A stretch of 64,000 nt of DNA from Sacculina carcini (GCA_916048095.2 OU696573.1:4157535-4221534), one strand, 5' to 3'; shown: positions 27,726 through 39,020, counted from the stretch's first letter. Notes: a model not told the origin generated them from the sequence alone. Made by a program: numbers and translations.

Positions 27726-27993
27726 GATGTTGGTGTAGCCAGGCAGAAAATTTTCGCGCTTGTTAAGGACCGCACTGCTTTTTCACATTTAAACCGCACT
27801 GCTATTTCACATTTAGCAATTTTCTTCTTGGTCTATTCCATGTCTCTAGCCAATTTCTGATCGCTTCTATTAAGACAACGCAACAACTTTCCTATATTAC
27901 GTAACGTTTCGGAGTTACCAGACTCCATCATCAGACACAAATCACATGAGAACACAATAACACGCAAATACCAACACACAATCACTACAACAT
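27726..27993 (-). repeat. Penelope pseudo-LTR, upstream copy
   Basis: The direct repeat partner of 25104-25353. It is followed by a short (AT)n run at about 28004-28026, and then sequence to about 28150 that I cannot assign. Confidence 0.9.
27891..27941 (-). ncRNA. Hammerhead ribozyme in Penelope pseudo-LTR (upstream copy)
   Basis: Same fold as the downstream copy: TGTGT / CTGATGA / GGAGT...ACTCC / GAAACGTTACGT / A / ATATA on the minus strand, with an unchanged core and stem II. Cleavage is expected after the A at 27898. Two conserved cores in otherwise diverged repeats argue against chance. Confidence 0.82.
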
Positions 27994-29600
27994 AAAAAAC
28001 ATGTATATATATATATATATATATATACATATAGGTCATGATGTATGCACGATTCGTATAAATCCATAGCAATCTGGGCACTGTTGTACTGGTACGATAA
28101 ATATTCTATGCTTCGCACGATTTTTGTGTGTTCAGGAGACAACACCCTGAGTTGTTCACTGAAGGTTGTTTCTTGAGGTAACTTTCGGCTTTGGCTGTGG
28201 TTTTCAACGAATCATGCATATATATGTATATGCGTGTGTGTGTTCGTGTGTGTGTGTGTCTTGCCAAAATTATTCGCCTGGTTATTGTATGGCGCAGAAG
28301 CGCTCTACTTCAAGTCATCTGCATGCACACGCACAACCACTTGGCGATTCGTCGTTGATGATTGTGTATGGTCGGAAGAGTGGCGACATTTTTTACATAA
28401 AGCACATTCGTCATCACTGCACGCGCATACACTGCTGTGTAAAATATCCACCAGTGTCAGCGAGAAATCCATAGCACATCTCAACTTGTGTCCGTGTTCC
28501 ATAAACACTTCAAGAGAGAGCAAATGCTTACGTTCACACAGGAACACCAACACCAGAGTTAATTATATCACAAAACACGTGTATTTCTTAAACGTAATAT
28601 AATATTGAGAGGATATACCCATGGGCCCAGTTTAAATTAGGCCGGTTAGGCACACCTAAATATATTAGACACACGAGCATAACGAATCTGGCGGTAATGC
28701 TCACTTTGTATATGCGAGTATCGCCTGTAATTGTATTTGCCAAGTGCAATATTTCAGCGGCTGTGCAACATGCTTTGCAGTGGTCTTCTGAGCGATGTCA
28801 TTGCAATATCTGCTGTATCACTTCTGACACTTGATGAAAAACGCATAGTGACTGTCAATGATTTTAGCATTTCTTTACTATAAACTAGTTGAATTGTTGT
28901 CTCAATGGCGAGACAGCACATTGGCGAGAACCATACCATAAAAGTCAATATTCAAGTCAATTATGCGCTGGATTCTGAATCGCATCAGGATATATGCCAC
29001 TTATATTCCAAAAAAAATTTATAAACCTGGCATTATCTAGTTATACTACTTGAGCAAAGTAAATACATAGTTGACAGTTGCGGAATTCTTCAAATAACGG
29101 AATACTTTCTTGGCCCCGATCATAAGCCTATTAAATACGTGTTAATTACAACTCCAAATAGAGGAATTCAATCCTCCGAATAGCGAACACCTCCAAATGG
29201 CGGAATGATATATTGGTCACCACTCATATAGCACACCACCAAATAGCGAAAAACGGGTTTTATGTAATTCCTGAATGGAAGTTTTATGGAGCATTATAAC
29301 TCAGCTTGTCGACTGACAAGAGTTGACTGTTGCAAGCTGATTGGTAGATGTATGGTTGGTGTATGTTCTTACATTTTCTCCATCACGTCACGTATTTTCG
29401 CTGTAGGCATCATATTTTCACAAATTTCAAGAATTTTGTATTGGGACAGTAGAGCTGCAGCAAACGCATTGGGTGGAAAAATTAATGACCTCAACGACTG
29501 AATCTGGTATCTGGGAATAGGATTGTCATGGATGATTATCTAGTGGGTAGGAAGGCAATTTTCTTTCCTCCCTCGCACATAATACTTGGATTGATGAAGC
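27994..29600. other. Mostly anonymous DNA
   Basis: Contains a short (AT)n run and TG-rich words at 28230-28260. Open frames at 28166-28602 (102 and 122 codons, overlapping) are unrecognised. At 29075-29260 a loose motif (CAAATAGCGGAA-like) recurs several times with both spacing and sequence drift. No supported gene. Confidence 0.4.
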
Positions 29601-29659
29601 AGATCGTTAGAGCTCTTGATCAATGAGCTCTTAATGAGCAAAAAGCTTTTGGTCTCTAA

Positions 29660-32600
29660 TTAGAGATAGAGTAGTGATGGGATTGTCAGACCCACAGCCA
29701 GTACAAAAATTGAGTGCTGTAGAAAACCTCAGTCTACATGATGCTACGCGTATTTGTATATATGAAGAAGCTGCTCAGAGAGATGCTACGATCTTGATAG
29801 GAAACCAAATCAATCGCTCAAACCGCACATCACACCAGACTGAAAATGAGAGGAACCACAGAAAAATATGCAGTTTCTGCGGTGGATCGTGGCGTATAAA
29901 AAAGGCGAATGTCCAGCAAACAACAAAACATGCAAAGAATGCAACAATGTCGGGCATTTTGCCAAGGTTTGCAAGACAACCAAAAACTTTTCTCCAACGT
30001 TCAACAGGAAGCAGCAGGTTCAGTCAATAATTGCAACCATAGATGGAAATGAAAAATGTGCACCTAAAATCGCACCAATAATTGAGTGCACCAAAAGAGC
30101 TGTAAAAACCGTTCACTGTACAAGCTCTACCTGATTCTGTAGCAGATATATATGTAGCAGGCGTCAAGATTCTGCAGCGCGTTGGTATTTCAAGACAAAC
30201 TTTCTCCGGCAAAAACACATCCAAAGCTGGCAGACAGAATTGATATTAGCTCAATTCAACTCTCTTTCTATACTTTTTTTTCGAACTCTCTTTCTCTCTG
30301 AATTTTTTGGGCGCTTCCGGTACATGGGGCCACCTTAGGGTGGTAATAGTGCTTGCACTCTTCCCATGCTACTGGATTTGCCTATAATATTTAGACATTT
30401 CACGTCATTCCAAGTGTCAAGGGAACTCTGCTTTCGTGGTCAGCCTCTCGTCGATTGCTAATACTACCACAAAATTAACCAGAACAGCAGAAACTTAACC
30501 AAATCAGCTCACAACAAGAGATTGTGCATGGAAGTACGAAGACTTCAGAGCATCAGAAAGACACGACAAAACACATCGCGGATTAAAAAATGGAAGAATT
30601 TATTCGACAGTACCCTGAAGTTTTCGATGGAAACATCAAGTGTATGACAGGCGAGAAGTTCCACATATCTCTACGCGAGAACACAAATCCATTTTGCATC
30701 ACTGCACCACGAAAAGTTCCATTCAGCCTGCAAGATAAACTGAAAAATGAACTCGAGACACTCGTACAAAACAACATCATCGCGCCAATGAACGAGCCAT
30801 CTGAGTGGTGAAGTGCAATCGTGGTTGCACCAAAGAAAAATTCACAAGAAATTCGAATGTGTGTTGACCTATCGTTTTTAAACAAATACGTGATCAGAGA
30901 GCCATTTCCCACAAAAACACCAGCTGAAGCGGTTTTGCGCATATCACAGAGTAACACAGGATTCTTCACAACGTTCGATGCTCAGATAGGATACCACCAG
31001 TGTGAGTTAGACGAAGATAGTTAGAAATTTACTACTTTTCTCGCACCATTCGGGAGATAGCATACGGCATATCCTCGGTCGCCATACGGCACCATACGGC
31101 ATATCCTCGATCGAATCAGGCGGAATCCAGGTACGCTGTTATTGAATTAGAAGCACTGGCAGTGGCATGGGCCCTGAAAATGTGTCGTCAATTCTTTTGG
31201 GACGAGAAATAATTACAATAACAGTTGACCATAAGCCTCTAGTGCCAATAATTTTTAACAGACGATTGGATGAAATTGAGAATCCCAGGCTGCAAAGAAT
31301 TCGCATGAAAACAATCGAATTCAATTCCACGATGAAATGGTGCAAAGCGTACGAAAACAACACAGCGGATGTTCTGTGAAAGTCACCAGCACATCATCCT
31401 GCTATTGGTGCCGAATTGGGAAAATCTGTGACAGAGGAGAAGATTGGTGCACTCTGTATGCAATCGGCAAACGAAGAGAACGTAAATTTACGTTTGGAGA
31501 AAATTTAAGAAGCAGCTGAAGCCGATCGCGAGATGAGAGCTCTTAAACGGCACATCATCGATGGTTTTCCTCCGAATATACATCAACTGTCAGATGAAAT
31601 ACGTCAGTATTGGCCAAAGCACCAATATTTAACAATTGATTATGGATTGAACGTGTGTGATTGCCGCTTGGTGATACCGAGAGCCCTCCACAGAGAAATG
31701 CTATGTCTTCTTCATGACGGACACCAAGGCCAAGAAGGCACAAAAGCAAGAGCGAGGCGTTTGATTTACTGGCCCGGTACAGACCACGATATTGAAACGA
31801 CGACAAAACATTGTGAGAAATGTCAACAAACGCTACCGGCACAACAAAAGAAGTCGTATATATCACACGCTCAACCAACAAGACCATTTCAAATAATCTC
31901 AGCCGACTTTGCATTATACGGAGCTAGAAATTATTTGATCACAGTAGACCACTACTCATCTTCGTGTACACTTGTAGATGTCGGAAAAAAAGCTACGACA
32001 CGACAGTTAATTCAAAGCTGACAATATATTTTCTGTGTTAATGGCGTCCCAGACATCTGGTACAGCGATGATGGAACACAGTTCACATCCAACAATTTCA
32101 TCAGTTCTTTCTGCAATGGGGAGTGCAGCAAAGAGTATCCTCATCAGGATAAGCCCAGTCCTACGGTAAAGCAGAATCTGTCGTGGAAGCGATTAAGAAG
32201 ATAATCGTTAAATGTTGGAACAAGCAGTCCAGGTCGCTGTATCGTGACAAGTGGACAAGAGGAATTTTGCAGTACAGGAACACACCAGGTGCTAATGGAT
32301 TATCTCCTGTATAAATGGTATTTGGGGGACCAATTCAAGATCTTATGTCCGCACATCGTCGGTGTTTTGACCCAAAATAGCAGAAGATGGAACAATAGTG
32401 CGATAGTGTCGAGAAAAGCGAGCTTCTAGAGAAGGTGAAAAAGCATTACAACCGTACAGCAGAGGGTCTTACAAAATTGTGAGTAGGGAACTGTGTTGCT
32501 GTACGTGATCCGGTCAGCAAATTATGGTCACAGTACGGTATCATCGTCGCTACAGCGTCACACAGACGATATTTATTGCGGATGAACAGCGGCCGTGTGT

Positions 32601-33000
32601 TATGTCGAAATCGCCGATTCATTCGACGGAGATACCACACCCAACGATTCCCCAAGTTAATATCATTCTGCAAACTTGCAAGAAAACGCTTGTCTCGACA
32701 AGGATGCAGATCCATCCGGTGAAACGATACAAGCGCCGCTCAGAAGATCGCAGAGGACCCGACGCCGGCCTGTGAGACCTATTGAAAAAACTTTGGTCTC
32801 AAGGAGGGAGCTGTTGTGAGTGCACTTGCACTGTGCTGCTGAGCGCGCCTCTGCGTGCTCCTACTGTGTGTATGTTTGTGTGCATGAGGTTGTAAGAGTG
32901 TGCGCGAAGTGCAAATACAGTCTGATTTCAGCTGTGTGTGTGTGTGATTCGCGTGTTTGCTTTCCCGGTGCATAGAAGCACTGGCTCATTTGATGTGAGG
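29660..33000 (+). mobile_element. Ty3/gypsy LTR retrotransposon fossil, heavily broken
   Basis: Pieces of gag and pol lie in the usual order: nucleocapsid zinc-knuckle region (about 29.87-30.0 kb), reverse transcriptase (about 30.59-31.02 kb), RNase H (about 31.14-31.38 kb) and integrase with zinc-binding and catalytic parts (about 31.6-32.3 kb). A purine-rich tract AAGGAGGGAGC precedes a likely 3' LTR starting TGTTGTGAGTGC at 32812; its end is not determined and no 5' LTR was found. Breaks are numerous, roughly ten or more, so this is an old copy. A SINE-like repeat (30262-30392) has been inserted between the gag and reverse transcriptase regions. Confidence 0.85.
30262..30392 (+). mobile_element. 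SINE-like repeat (GCGCTTCCGGTACATGGGG family), copy 1
   Basis: Pyrimidine-rich lead, then GGGCGCTTCCGGTACATGGGG and a GGTGGTAATAGTGC block, ending near GCTACTGGATTTGCC. It matches 34835-34945, 58030-58140 and, inverted, 36610-36700. It interrupts the gypsy fossil. Confidence 0.75.
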
Positions 33001-33600
33001 TATCGGTCTCAGCAGACGACCAAGCTAAACAAGTGCACATCACTTTTCCCATTTATGTCATTTATGCCATGTGTCTTGAATTTCCTCTATGCTGGAGAGT
33101 TCAAGACCGCGTCATTACCGGTGACGGCGCGTTGTGTCACCACTACGAGCCAAAGTCCAAAAGGCAGTCACTGGAATGCCACCACTCACATTAACCACCC
33201 GAAAATTCAAGACACAAGCATCAGCGCAAAAGTGACGTGCATCGTCTTGGACCGACTTTTTTGTATCACTTTCACCGCTATTAAAACGACCGATCTATCT
33301 CCTCCCTGTGCTCTTATCCACCGTGTCTGCTTCATAGAGTTTCTTCAGGCATCGCTGAAAAATTGTGTGCTTCTTAAATGGGATTAGTTGATTCGTATGT
33401 ATTTTTATTCAATGAATCCAAATATCACGTTGAAAAATGTGTATTGGCTACATGTTCAAAGATACGAGGCATGTAATATTTGATCAATTTATTTGAATAT
33501 ACAGTATATGTGATTGTTTTTAATTCTAATCCATATATACTATATGTTTTTTTGCTTGACGCTTATAACAGGCTGAAGAGTGTAAGGAGGCGATAATCTA
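33000..33600. other. Anonymous DNA after the gypsy fossil
   Basis: May include the rest of the fossil's 3' LTR; its right edge cannot be placed. A 149-codon frame (32938-33387) spans this junction and is not recognisable as a protein. Confidence 0.35.
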
Positions 33601-33664
33601 AGGAGCGATAATCCACCTGGGTTGGCTCCTGTTGCAGTCGTTCGGTGATTGAAATAAAAAAAAA
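33601..33664 (+). mobile_element. SINE-like 3' fragment (GGAGCGATAATCC family), copy 2
   Basis: GGAGCGATAATCCACCTGG followed by TTGGCTCCTGTTGCAGTCG, GTGATTGAAAT and a poly(A) tail. It matches the minus strand of 19935-19994. The A tail marks a retroposed 3' end. Confidence 0.65.
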
Positions 33665-33711
33665 TCGTCTCTTGTCAGTGTCCAGCAATTGTCTGCAAGC
33701 ATTGTTGTGTT

Positions 33712-34080
33712 TCATCTACCCTGGTACCTCTTTTCCATGGTTGAAATATCTTGATGAAATCTTTCACCATGTTTGTCACTAACTGCCCCACAGTCTGCTA
33801 GGAAAAAGACTAAATGTGAATCCAAAAAGTCGATTTTGAGTGACATGCTACATCCCATGATCTTGTAAGCCTTGATGAGGTTTTCCACCAATGCTTCATA
33901 GTTTCTCTCCCTTTTGTTTTCGAGAAATTCCTTTGCAACTAATTTGAATGCCTTCCAAGCAGCTTTCTCCTCCCCATGAAGAACTGATTCAAATTCATCG
34001 TCTTTAACAAGCTCTCGAAACTGAGGACCAATGAAAACTCCCTCTCTTATCTTTGCGTCGCTCAACGAATGGAAGTTTAC
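33712..34080 (-). pseudogene. Fragment of a repeated invertebrate protein gene (GERFHQDI family)
   Basis: Minus-strand translation reads SLSDAKIREGVFIGPQFREL, then an alpha-rich middle, CSMSLKIDFLDSHLVFF and AVSDKHGERFHQDISTMEKR before a stop. I recall very similar sequences (SLSDAKxKEGxFVGPQ, GERFHQDI, MEKRYQGR) as many-copy hypothetical proteins in arthropods and other invertebrates, probably carried by a mobile element; I cannot name the family with certainty. There is no initiating ATG: the frame enters from the 5' side without a start and ends just after RYQG, where relatives continue, so this is an internal fragment of about 120 codons. Confidence 0.6.
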
Positions 34081-34643
34081 ATTACACTATTCATATATGT
34101 ATATGTGTATGCATGTGTATGTGTATGTGCGTGTGTATGTGTTCGTGTGCATGTGTTTGTGTGTATGTATTCAATGCTGCTAGCACCCATGCACTTTCTG
34201 CCGATTTGCGCTCCTTATTTTGGTCTCCATACCGCTCTGTGTCTACATTTATATTACTCTGCTCCTGCCTTCGCCTTTGCCCTCGAAAGTGCGCTAAATC
34301 AAATACATGTTATTGTTGTTGTTGTTGTTGTTGATGGAACAATACTGAGGTCAGAGAGACTGTGAGCGTGGTGAGTATACACTTTCGCCAGCCTGTAGTA
34401 ACCTGTTGAGACATGTAGGCGTATCATGAAAATTAGAGCTACCAAACAATTTTAACCATGATATTTGTTACCAGCATCCTAAAATTATATGAAAAATGCT
34501 ACTTTGGTCTGGGAAGCATTTTGGTTGTTGACCAGTGTTATTTGGGCGGAGTTAAAAAATAGGAGGCATTACTTTTGGAACGGCCCTAGTAATACAAATA
34601 CATATTTTTATTTATATATTTATGCCAGAAATCCACTTCATAT

Positions 34644-34650
<7 letters not shown>
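34081..34650. other. Spacer with TG-rich and (TTG)n stretches
   Basis: GTATGTGT-rich tract at 34100-34170 and the dispersed repeat end at 34255-34332. No gene; the Cys/Val-rich frames at 34053-34365 are caused by the TG tract. Confidence 0.45.
34255..34332 (-). repeat. (CAA)n-containing dispersed repeat end, copy 2
   Basis: The reverse complement gives (CAA)n, a TAACATGTATTTGATTTAGCG block, then GCGCACTTTCGAGGGCAAAG, parallel to 23936-24010. Confidence 0.4.

Positions 34651-34651
<1 letters not shown>

Positions 34652-34713
<62 letters not shown>
34652..34713. repeat. (TA)n microsatellite
   Basis: Pure TA run of about 62 bp. Confidence 0.95.
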
Positions 34714-34717
<4 letters not shown>

Positions 34718-34834
34718 TGTAAATTGTTTATATTTATCTAAGACTGTGATTGGAGTGACATTATTAGGTGTTATCTGAATAATTGTTTTTTATTTATTTA
34801 TTATTTTGTTTTTGAACTCTTATTACAACTATTT

Positions 34835-34945
34835 ACTTTTCAAACTCATTTCTCTCTACATCTTTTGAGCGCCATATATGGGGCCAGTGCATGGTGGTAA
34901 TAGAGCTTGCATTCTTCCTATGCTACTGGATTTGCCTGTAATTAA
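34835..34945 (+). mobile_element. SINE-like repeat (GCGCTTCCGGTACATGGGG family), copy 2
   Basis: Diverged copy: TCTCTCTACATCTTTTGAGC, CATATATGGGGCC, GGTGGTAATAGAGCTTGCA and CTACTGGATTTGCC, followed by a TAATTATAAT-rich tail. Confidence 0.7.
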
Positions 34946-35673
34946 TGATAATTCTAATAATTATAATTACAAAGACTAATGTGTTAAGATGAGTTTGTCA
35001 TCAATTCAATAGTACGTTCGTTACCATGTCCCGTCAGACCATCTCCTACATGAAATGTCCACAATACTTGTACAGAGCGTGTGGTAATTGGTAAATACCT
35101 TGGCACACTTGCAAGCGTTTAAACAAATACAAATCGACAAATATAGTGATAATATATGCCACCGTGAGAGTGCATTTATGTGTGTTTTAGCCTGTGTGCG
35201 GTTTGTTAATCCAACAAATCTCGTGAATATTCTGCAAGTTCAGGCAATTTATGTGGAATATTGTTTTGTTGTTGATTGATTAATTAATTTGTTATTTGTA
35301 ATCTAACACGATCTTTACTTGTTTGTATCTACAGGTGTGTTTGTTTCTACTGTTTGTGTCTACTTGTGGTGCGTTAGTTGTACTTTTATTGGCAATTCTC
35401 TTCTCTACTTTCTCTTCCAGTTTCCCATCTTTTCAACGTGCAATGTGCGTAGGAGTTGCATGATATAGCTTGTAGCTCTGACACTCTTCATGCGTGATTT
35501 TATTCTACTCTGATAATGATAATGATAATATAAACTACACAATAATAATAATATATGCACAGACAAACTGTGCATGAGTGTTTAGTGTTTACATCGAGCG
35601 TGTCCGGTGCATTTGTGAACCAGCCCTATTCGGGAACCAGTACACCTACCAATGCAGCCACTGTTCAGCGCGC

Positions 35674-35675
<2 letters not shown>
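34946..35675. other. AT-rich spacer
   Basis: No recognised gene. An (AAT/GATAAT)n-like patch is present at 35513-35555. Confidence 0.45.

Positions 35676-35704
<29 letters not shown>
35676..35704. repeat. (CA)n microsatellite, short
   Basis: About 14 CA units. Confidence 0.9.
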
Positions 35705-35706
<2 letters not shown>

Positions 35707-36605
35707 CTACACAGATAATGAGACGGAGAGGAATTGACAGAGACGGGGAAGCGCTGGCGCCCATGCTCAACCAATTGGAGCTGGCCTGCTGGAGTGGCCT
35801 GCAGCTGTAGTTGACAGCCAAGTGGTCGGACCGACGCAGACGGCCACACGCCAATATTAGCATGCAGGCCTGACGACCGAAATGTCACTGTCGACAGCGG
35901 CGCTATTTGCTGGCTCATTGGCATGCCGTCACACATGCACCAAGGCGTGCGCGCGTCGCACAATGTCACACAACTCTGTCGTGACAGTGGTAAACACAAC
36001 TGTTCGCAGTAGGTGGGCAATCGAATGCGGTCGGTCTTTTTCTCGCTAGGCGAATTTTACAGTGCTGGAGCCGCCAGTTTTTTTGCCATTCGGAAACGTT
36101 AATATTAACTGGGAACACTGCGAGGATAATGATTTAATTGACTTGATGAGACCCCGTATGCCATGCCATCAGCATCTTAGAGTGTAATTAGTCAGGTTCT
36201 AATAATCTCTTCTCAGCATGAACTGATCTACACAATGACATGTAACACGAGCATAACGCGCATTCAAACGCTTGTATACAGTGCGAGCACCTAAACAACA
36301 TCACCGTATATTACAAGTATAATTCGCCATAATAGCGGTGTCAACGAATATCACACAGTCCGATATTTTCCAATAGATAAATAATCATAATTGATGAGGT
36401 TGAGTTATTGTCGCTACTTTCAGCACGCTGGTTTGATGATGCATTATCGACGTGCATGCACCAATAAATTAGCAAGACATTTATTAAGCATACGTCGAAA
36501 ATATTTTGTCATGCTCGGTGATCGTCTAGAGCTAGTGTTCAGATTGCATTATCCACATATGATTTGCTAAATTATTATTACTTTTAATATTATTAATTAA
36601 TCTTA
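35705..36605. other. Spacer without recognised features
   Basis: 35720-36000 is relatively GC-rich with 93- and 124-codon minus-strand frames that match no family I know. The rest is AT-rich. No supported gene. Confidence 0.4.
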
Positions 36606-36609
36606 GGCA

Positions 36610-36700
36610 TATATTGTCACACTGGAGGAGTGCAGGCACTATTACCACCATGCGGTGGCCCCACGTACCAGAGGCGCACGAAAGATATTCAGAGTTTGAA
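36610..36700 (-). mobile_element. SINE-like repeat (GCGCTTCCGGTACATGGGG family), copy 3
   Basis: The reverse complement contains GCGCCTCTGGTACGTGGGG, CACCGCATGGTGGTAATAG and TGCCTGCACTCCTCC, matching the other three copies. Confidence 0.7.
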
Positions 36701-36796
36701 AATTACGAGTTTAGTTATGAAAAATGAGAGCTTACGGAGAAAGAAAGCAATATTAAACAAAAATACTGAATCGAATCACTACATTAAGTTATGTAA

Positions 36797-36994
36797 CTCC
36801 CTGCGGTCAGGGGATAAGAATACTGCCGCCGTATCCGCTGCGTGTCGTAAGAGGCGACTAAAAGCGGACCCCTCTGCTTCTTCCCTACCTGTACTGCGAC
36901 ACCAAGGGGGGAGCGATAATCCAACAGGGTTGGCACCCTCCTTGGGTTAATGCAGCTGTCTCCTGACCTATCCCTCTACGCCGAAATGAAAAAA
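36797..36994 (+). mobile_element. SINE-like retroelement (CTGCGGTCAGGGG family), copy 2, intact ends
   Basis: A 198-bp element that starts CTCCCTGCGGTCAGGGGATA, ends in a poly(A) tail and is flanked by an 11-bp target duplication AAGTTATGTAA (36786-36796 and 36995-37005). This is the signature of LINE-mediated retroposition. I see no clear tRNA head, so it could be a SINE of unknown origin or a short LINE 3' end. It matches 20109-20302 on the opposite strand. Confidence 0.85.
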
Positions 36995-37005
36995 AAGTTA
37001 TGTAA

Positions 37006-38372
37006 ACTCAAACATGTAGCAAAGTTATTACTCGTATTTTCAGTGTGGCTCAGTTTGTAAAAATTGCAAGACACGATCCGCTGATAGATCCGCTGTGGTT
37101 TCGTCCACCGTGCCAGTAGCTGCCAGTATATTTCACTCAACGTTTGGATAGAAAAAGTCGGTCAGGATTCGGATCGCTTTTTTTGGGCTCAAAAGCTTAC
37201 CACCTAAGCCATTGAGCTACTCGACAGATGATCATCATACAAAGAGTACCATATTTCGTGTATACTCATACATTATATAAAAAATCATAGAACTTGTCAT
37301 CGCTTTACATTAACCATAAAGCAAAAACACGTAAATCGCATTGTAATTACATTTCTGCATGACTTACTTATTTATTTTCAATTAAACTATAATGTTTATA
37401 CTTACTCTTCTTTTGTAATAGATGTTGTGATAAATCCATACTTCACGTATAAATCTTGCATTATTTAAGTTACATTATCCAAGTTGTTAATATAGTCAAA
37501 TATTTATTACTCGTATAGTAATGATATAGCAAGTTAGACGGCCGTTTCATTACTATGTGATTAATGATTGTAATTAGGTTAGGAAATGTTAGGCTCGGTT
37601 TTTAATTACTATAGAAAATTATAGATATTTACTACGCAAGGTAAAATTCGTCAAAATATAGAATGTAATGTTAATGCATTATACACATGCTGGTTCATTA
37701 CGCGAGACGTGATACATTGGGTGAACCTACCGCAAAAACGATGGCTGCTTAGATATAAATTATATATTCATTCTGATAATCAACAGAATGATTGATGAGT
37801 ATAGCCGTAATCATGATATTGACCAAGCAAGCAACCACATTCAGCCCAGGGCCAGTCACAAATCTCAGTCTCTCAAATTTCAGTCACAAATCTCAGAAAT
37901 TCTCAGCAGCTGGCCGAATTTCACAAACAAAAATGTTGAGTCGCAAAGAGCGTCGAGCTCATACGTTGATGATGATGAGCCCATACATAAAGTGCTTTCA
38001 GAAGCCCAATTTTATATTCTCTTTTATGCATAAAACAGAAGATATCAGAGTTTATGAAGTATTGCCTGATAAGTTGCAATACGCTCAGCTGCAGCAATAT
38101 TTCTGTCCAATGGACTATAGGCCGTTTTGCAATGTTTTATGTGGAATTTGTATCACTTACTGATCGGAATTTCGTTTTTAGTAAGAACTGAGTAATTTCA
38201 AAGTAATCAGTATACAAGGTCTTTCAGAATGCTTGAAGCCTATTTAGCCAAGTCTAAGGAATAAACAAATATTACAAACCATTTGTGAATGCAATTGTTT
38301 AAATTTGAGATTATGACAGTCATATATTTACAACTAGCTAGGTATAAACGTAAACCGAACACATTTCCAGAG
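37006..38372. other. AT-rich spacer
   Basis: No recognised repeat. A 123-codon frame at 37792-38163 and an overlapping 81-codon frame are not recognisable and lack a supporting splice or codon signal. Confidence 0.4.
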
Positions 38373-38380
38373 CTCTTATA

Positions 38381-38720
38381 CAGTGGCGGCGCCAAGATTT
38401 TTCCGATGGGGCTGAGGGGGGCTAAAGTAAAAGTTAGAGGGGGGGGGTCTGGCGAAGCATGAAGAGCTACACTCCAACGCTAACTACATAATATTATAAT
38501 AAGGGACTGTGATATTTAGTTATAAAAATAATTATAGTAAATATTATAACTATCTAATCATAATAAGGGACTTAAACCAAAATTACGGGACTTCATTTAT
38601 AATGGTAAGAAATATTAATGTTCATGATTATGTTTTTTTGGGAGGTTTAGGGGAGCTTGGCGTACTTTTACGGGACGGAAGCACCCCCCCCCCCCAAGCC
38701 TTCTCTTGGCGCCGCCACTG
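38381..38720. mobile_element. hAT-type MITE, 340 bp (CAGTGGCGGCGCCAAGA family), copy 1
   Basis: The terminal inverted repeats are nearly perfect: CAGTGGCGGCGCCAAGA on the left and TCTTGGCGCCGCCACTG on the right. Flanks CTCTTATA (38373-38380) and CTCTTACA (38721-38728) match at 7 of 8 bases, a hAT-type duplication. A second, shorter member is at 54817-54999. It contains G- and C-runs but no gene. Confidence 0.88.
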
Positions 38721-38728
38721 CTCTTACA

Positions 38729-39020
38729 TAATGTGCTCTGAATGCCCGCCATCCAGCCGTTGATGTTCCAGAAGCTTATTGATAATGTTGATAATTTCAC
38801 TTCTGTTTGGTTAATGATGGAAATCAAATTTGCGCCTCAATTTCGCTTGGACAATCTTGAACGATTTGGTCTCTTGACATATATTTAAGCAGTGAAACTT
38901 GTGCTCAATTGCCCATGACGATGCTATCTTAGTGCCTTCAACAAAAACGAAAGGCATGCTGTGCAAGCTGCGTAGAAACCTCCACTTGGGTTTCAAACAT
39001 TCTGAAGCATCCTGTAATAG
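38729..39020. other. Spacer without recognised features
   Basis: No gene or repeat recognised in this 290-bp stretch. Confidence 0.45.

Larger units (their letters stand above)
25104..27993 (-). mobile_element. Penelope-like element with direct terminal repeats (broken)
   Basis: On the minus strand the order is a reverse transcriptase (about 26.35-27.40 kb) followed by a C-terminal GIY-YIG endonuclease (about 25.48-25.85 kb), the arrangement that defines Penelope-like elements. Recognisable pieces include KTHKPGHPLRPI, DVESLYTNVP, GIAMGSPLGV, the catalytic YADD and YIGMTTTTLSLRL. The coding region lies between two direct repeats (pseudo-LTRs, 25104-25353 and 27726-27993), and each repeat contains a hammerhead ribozyme on the same strand. 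The element is broken in at least two places and is inactive. The differences between the two repeats suggest it is not very recent. Confidence 0.9.
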
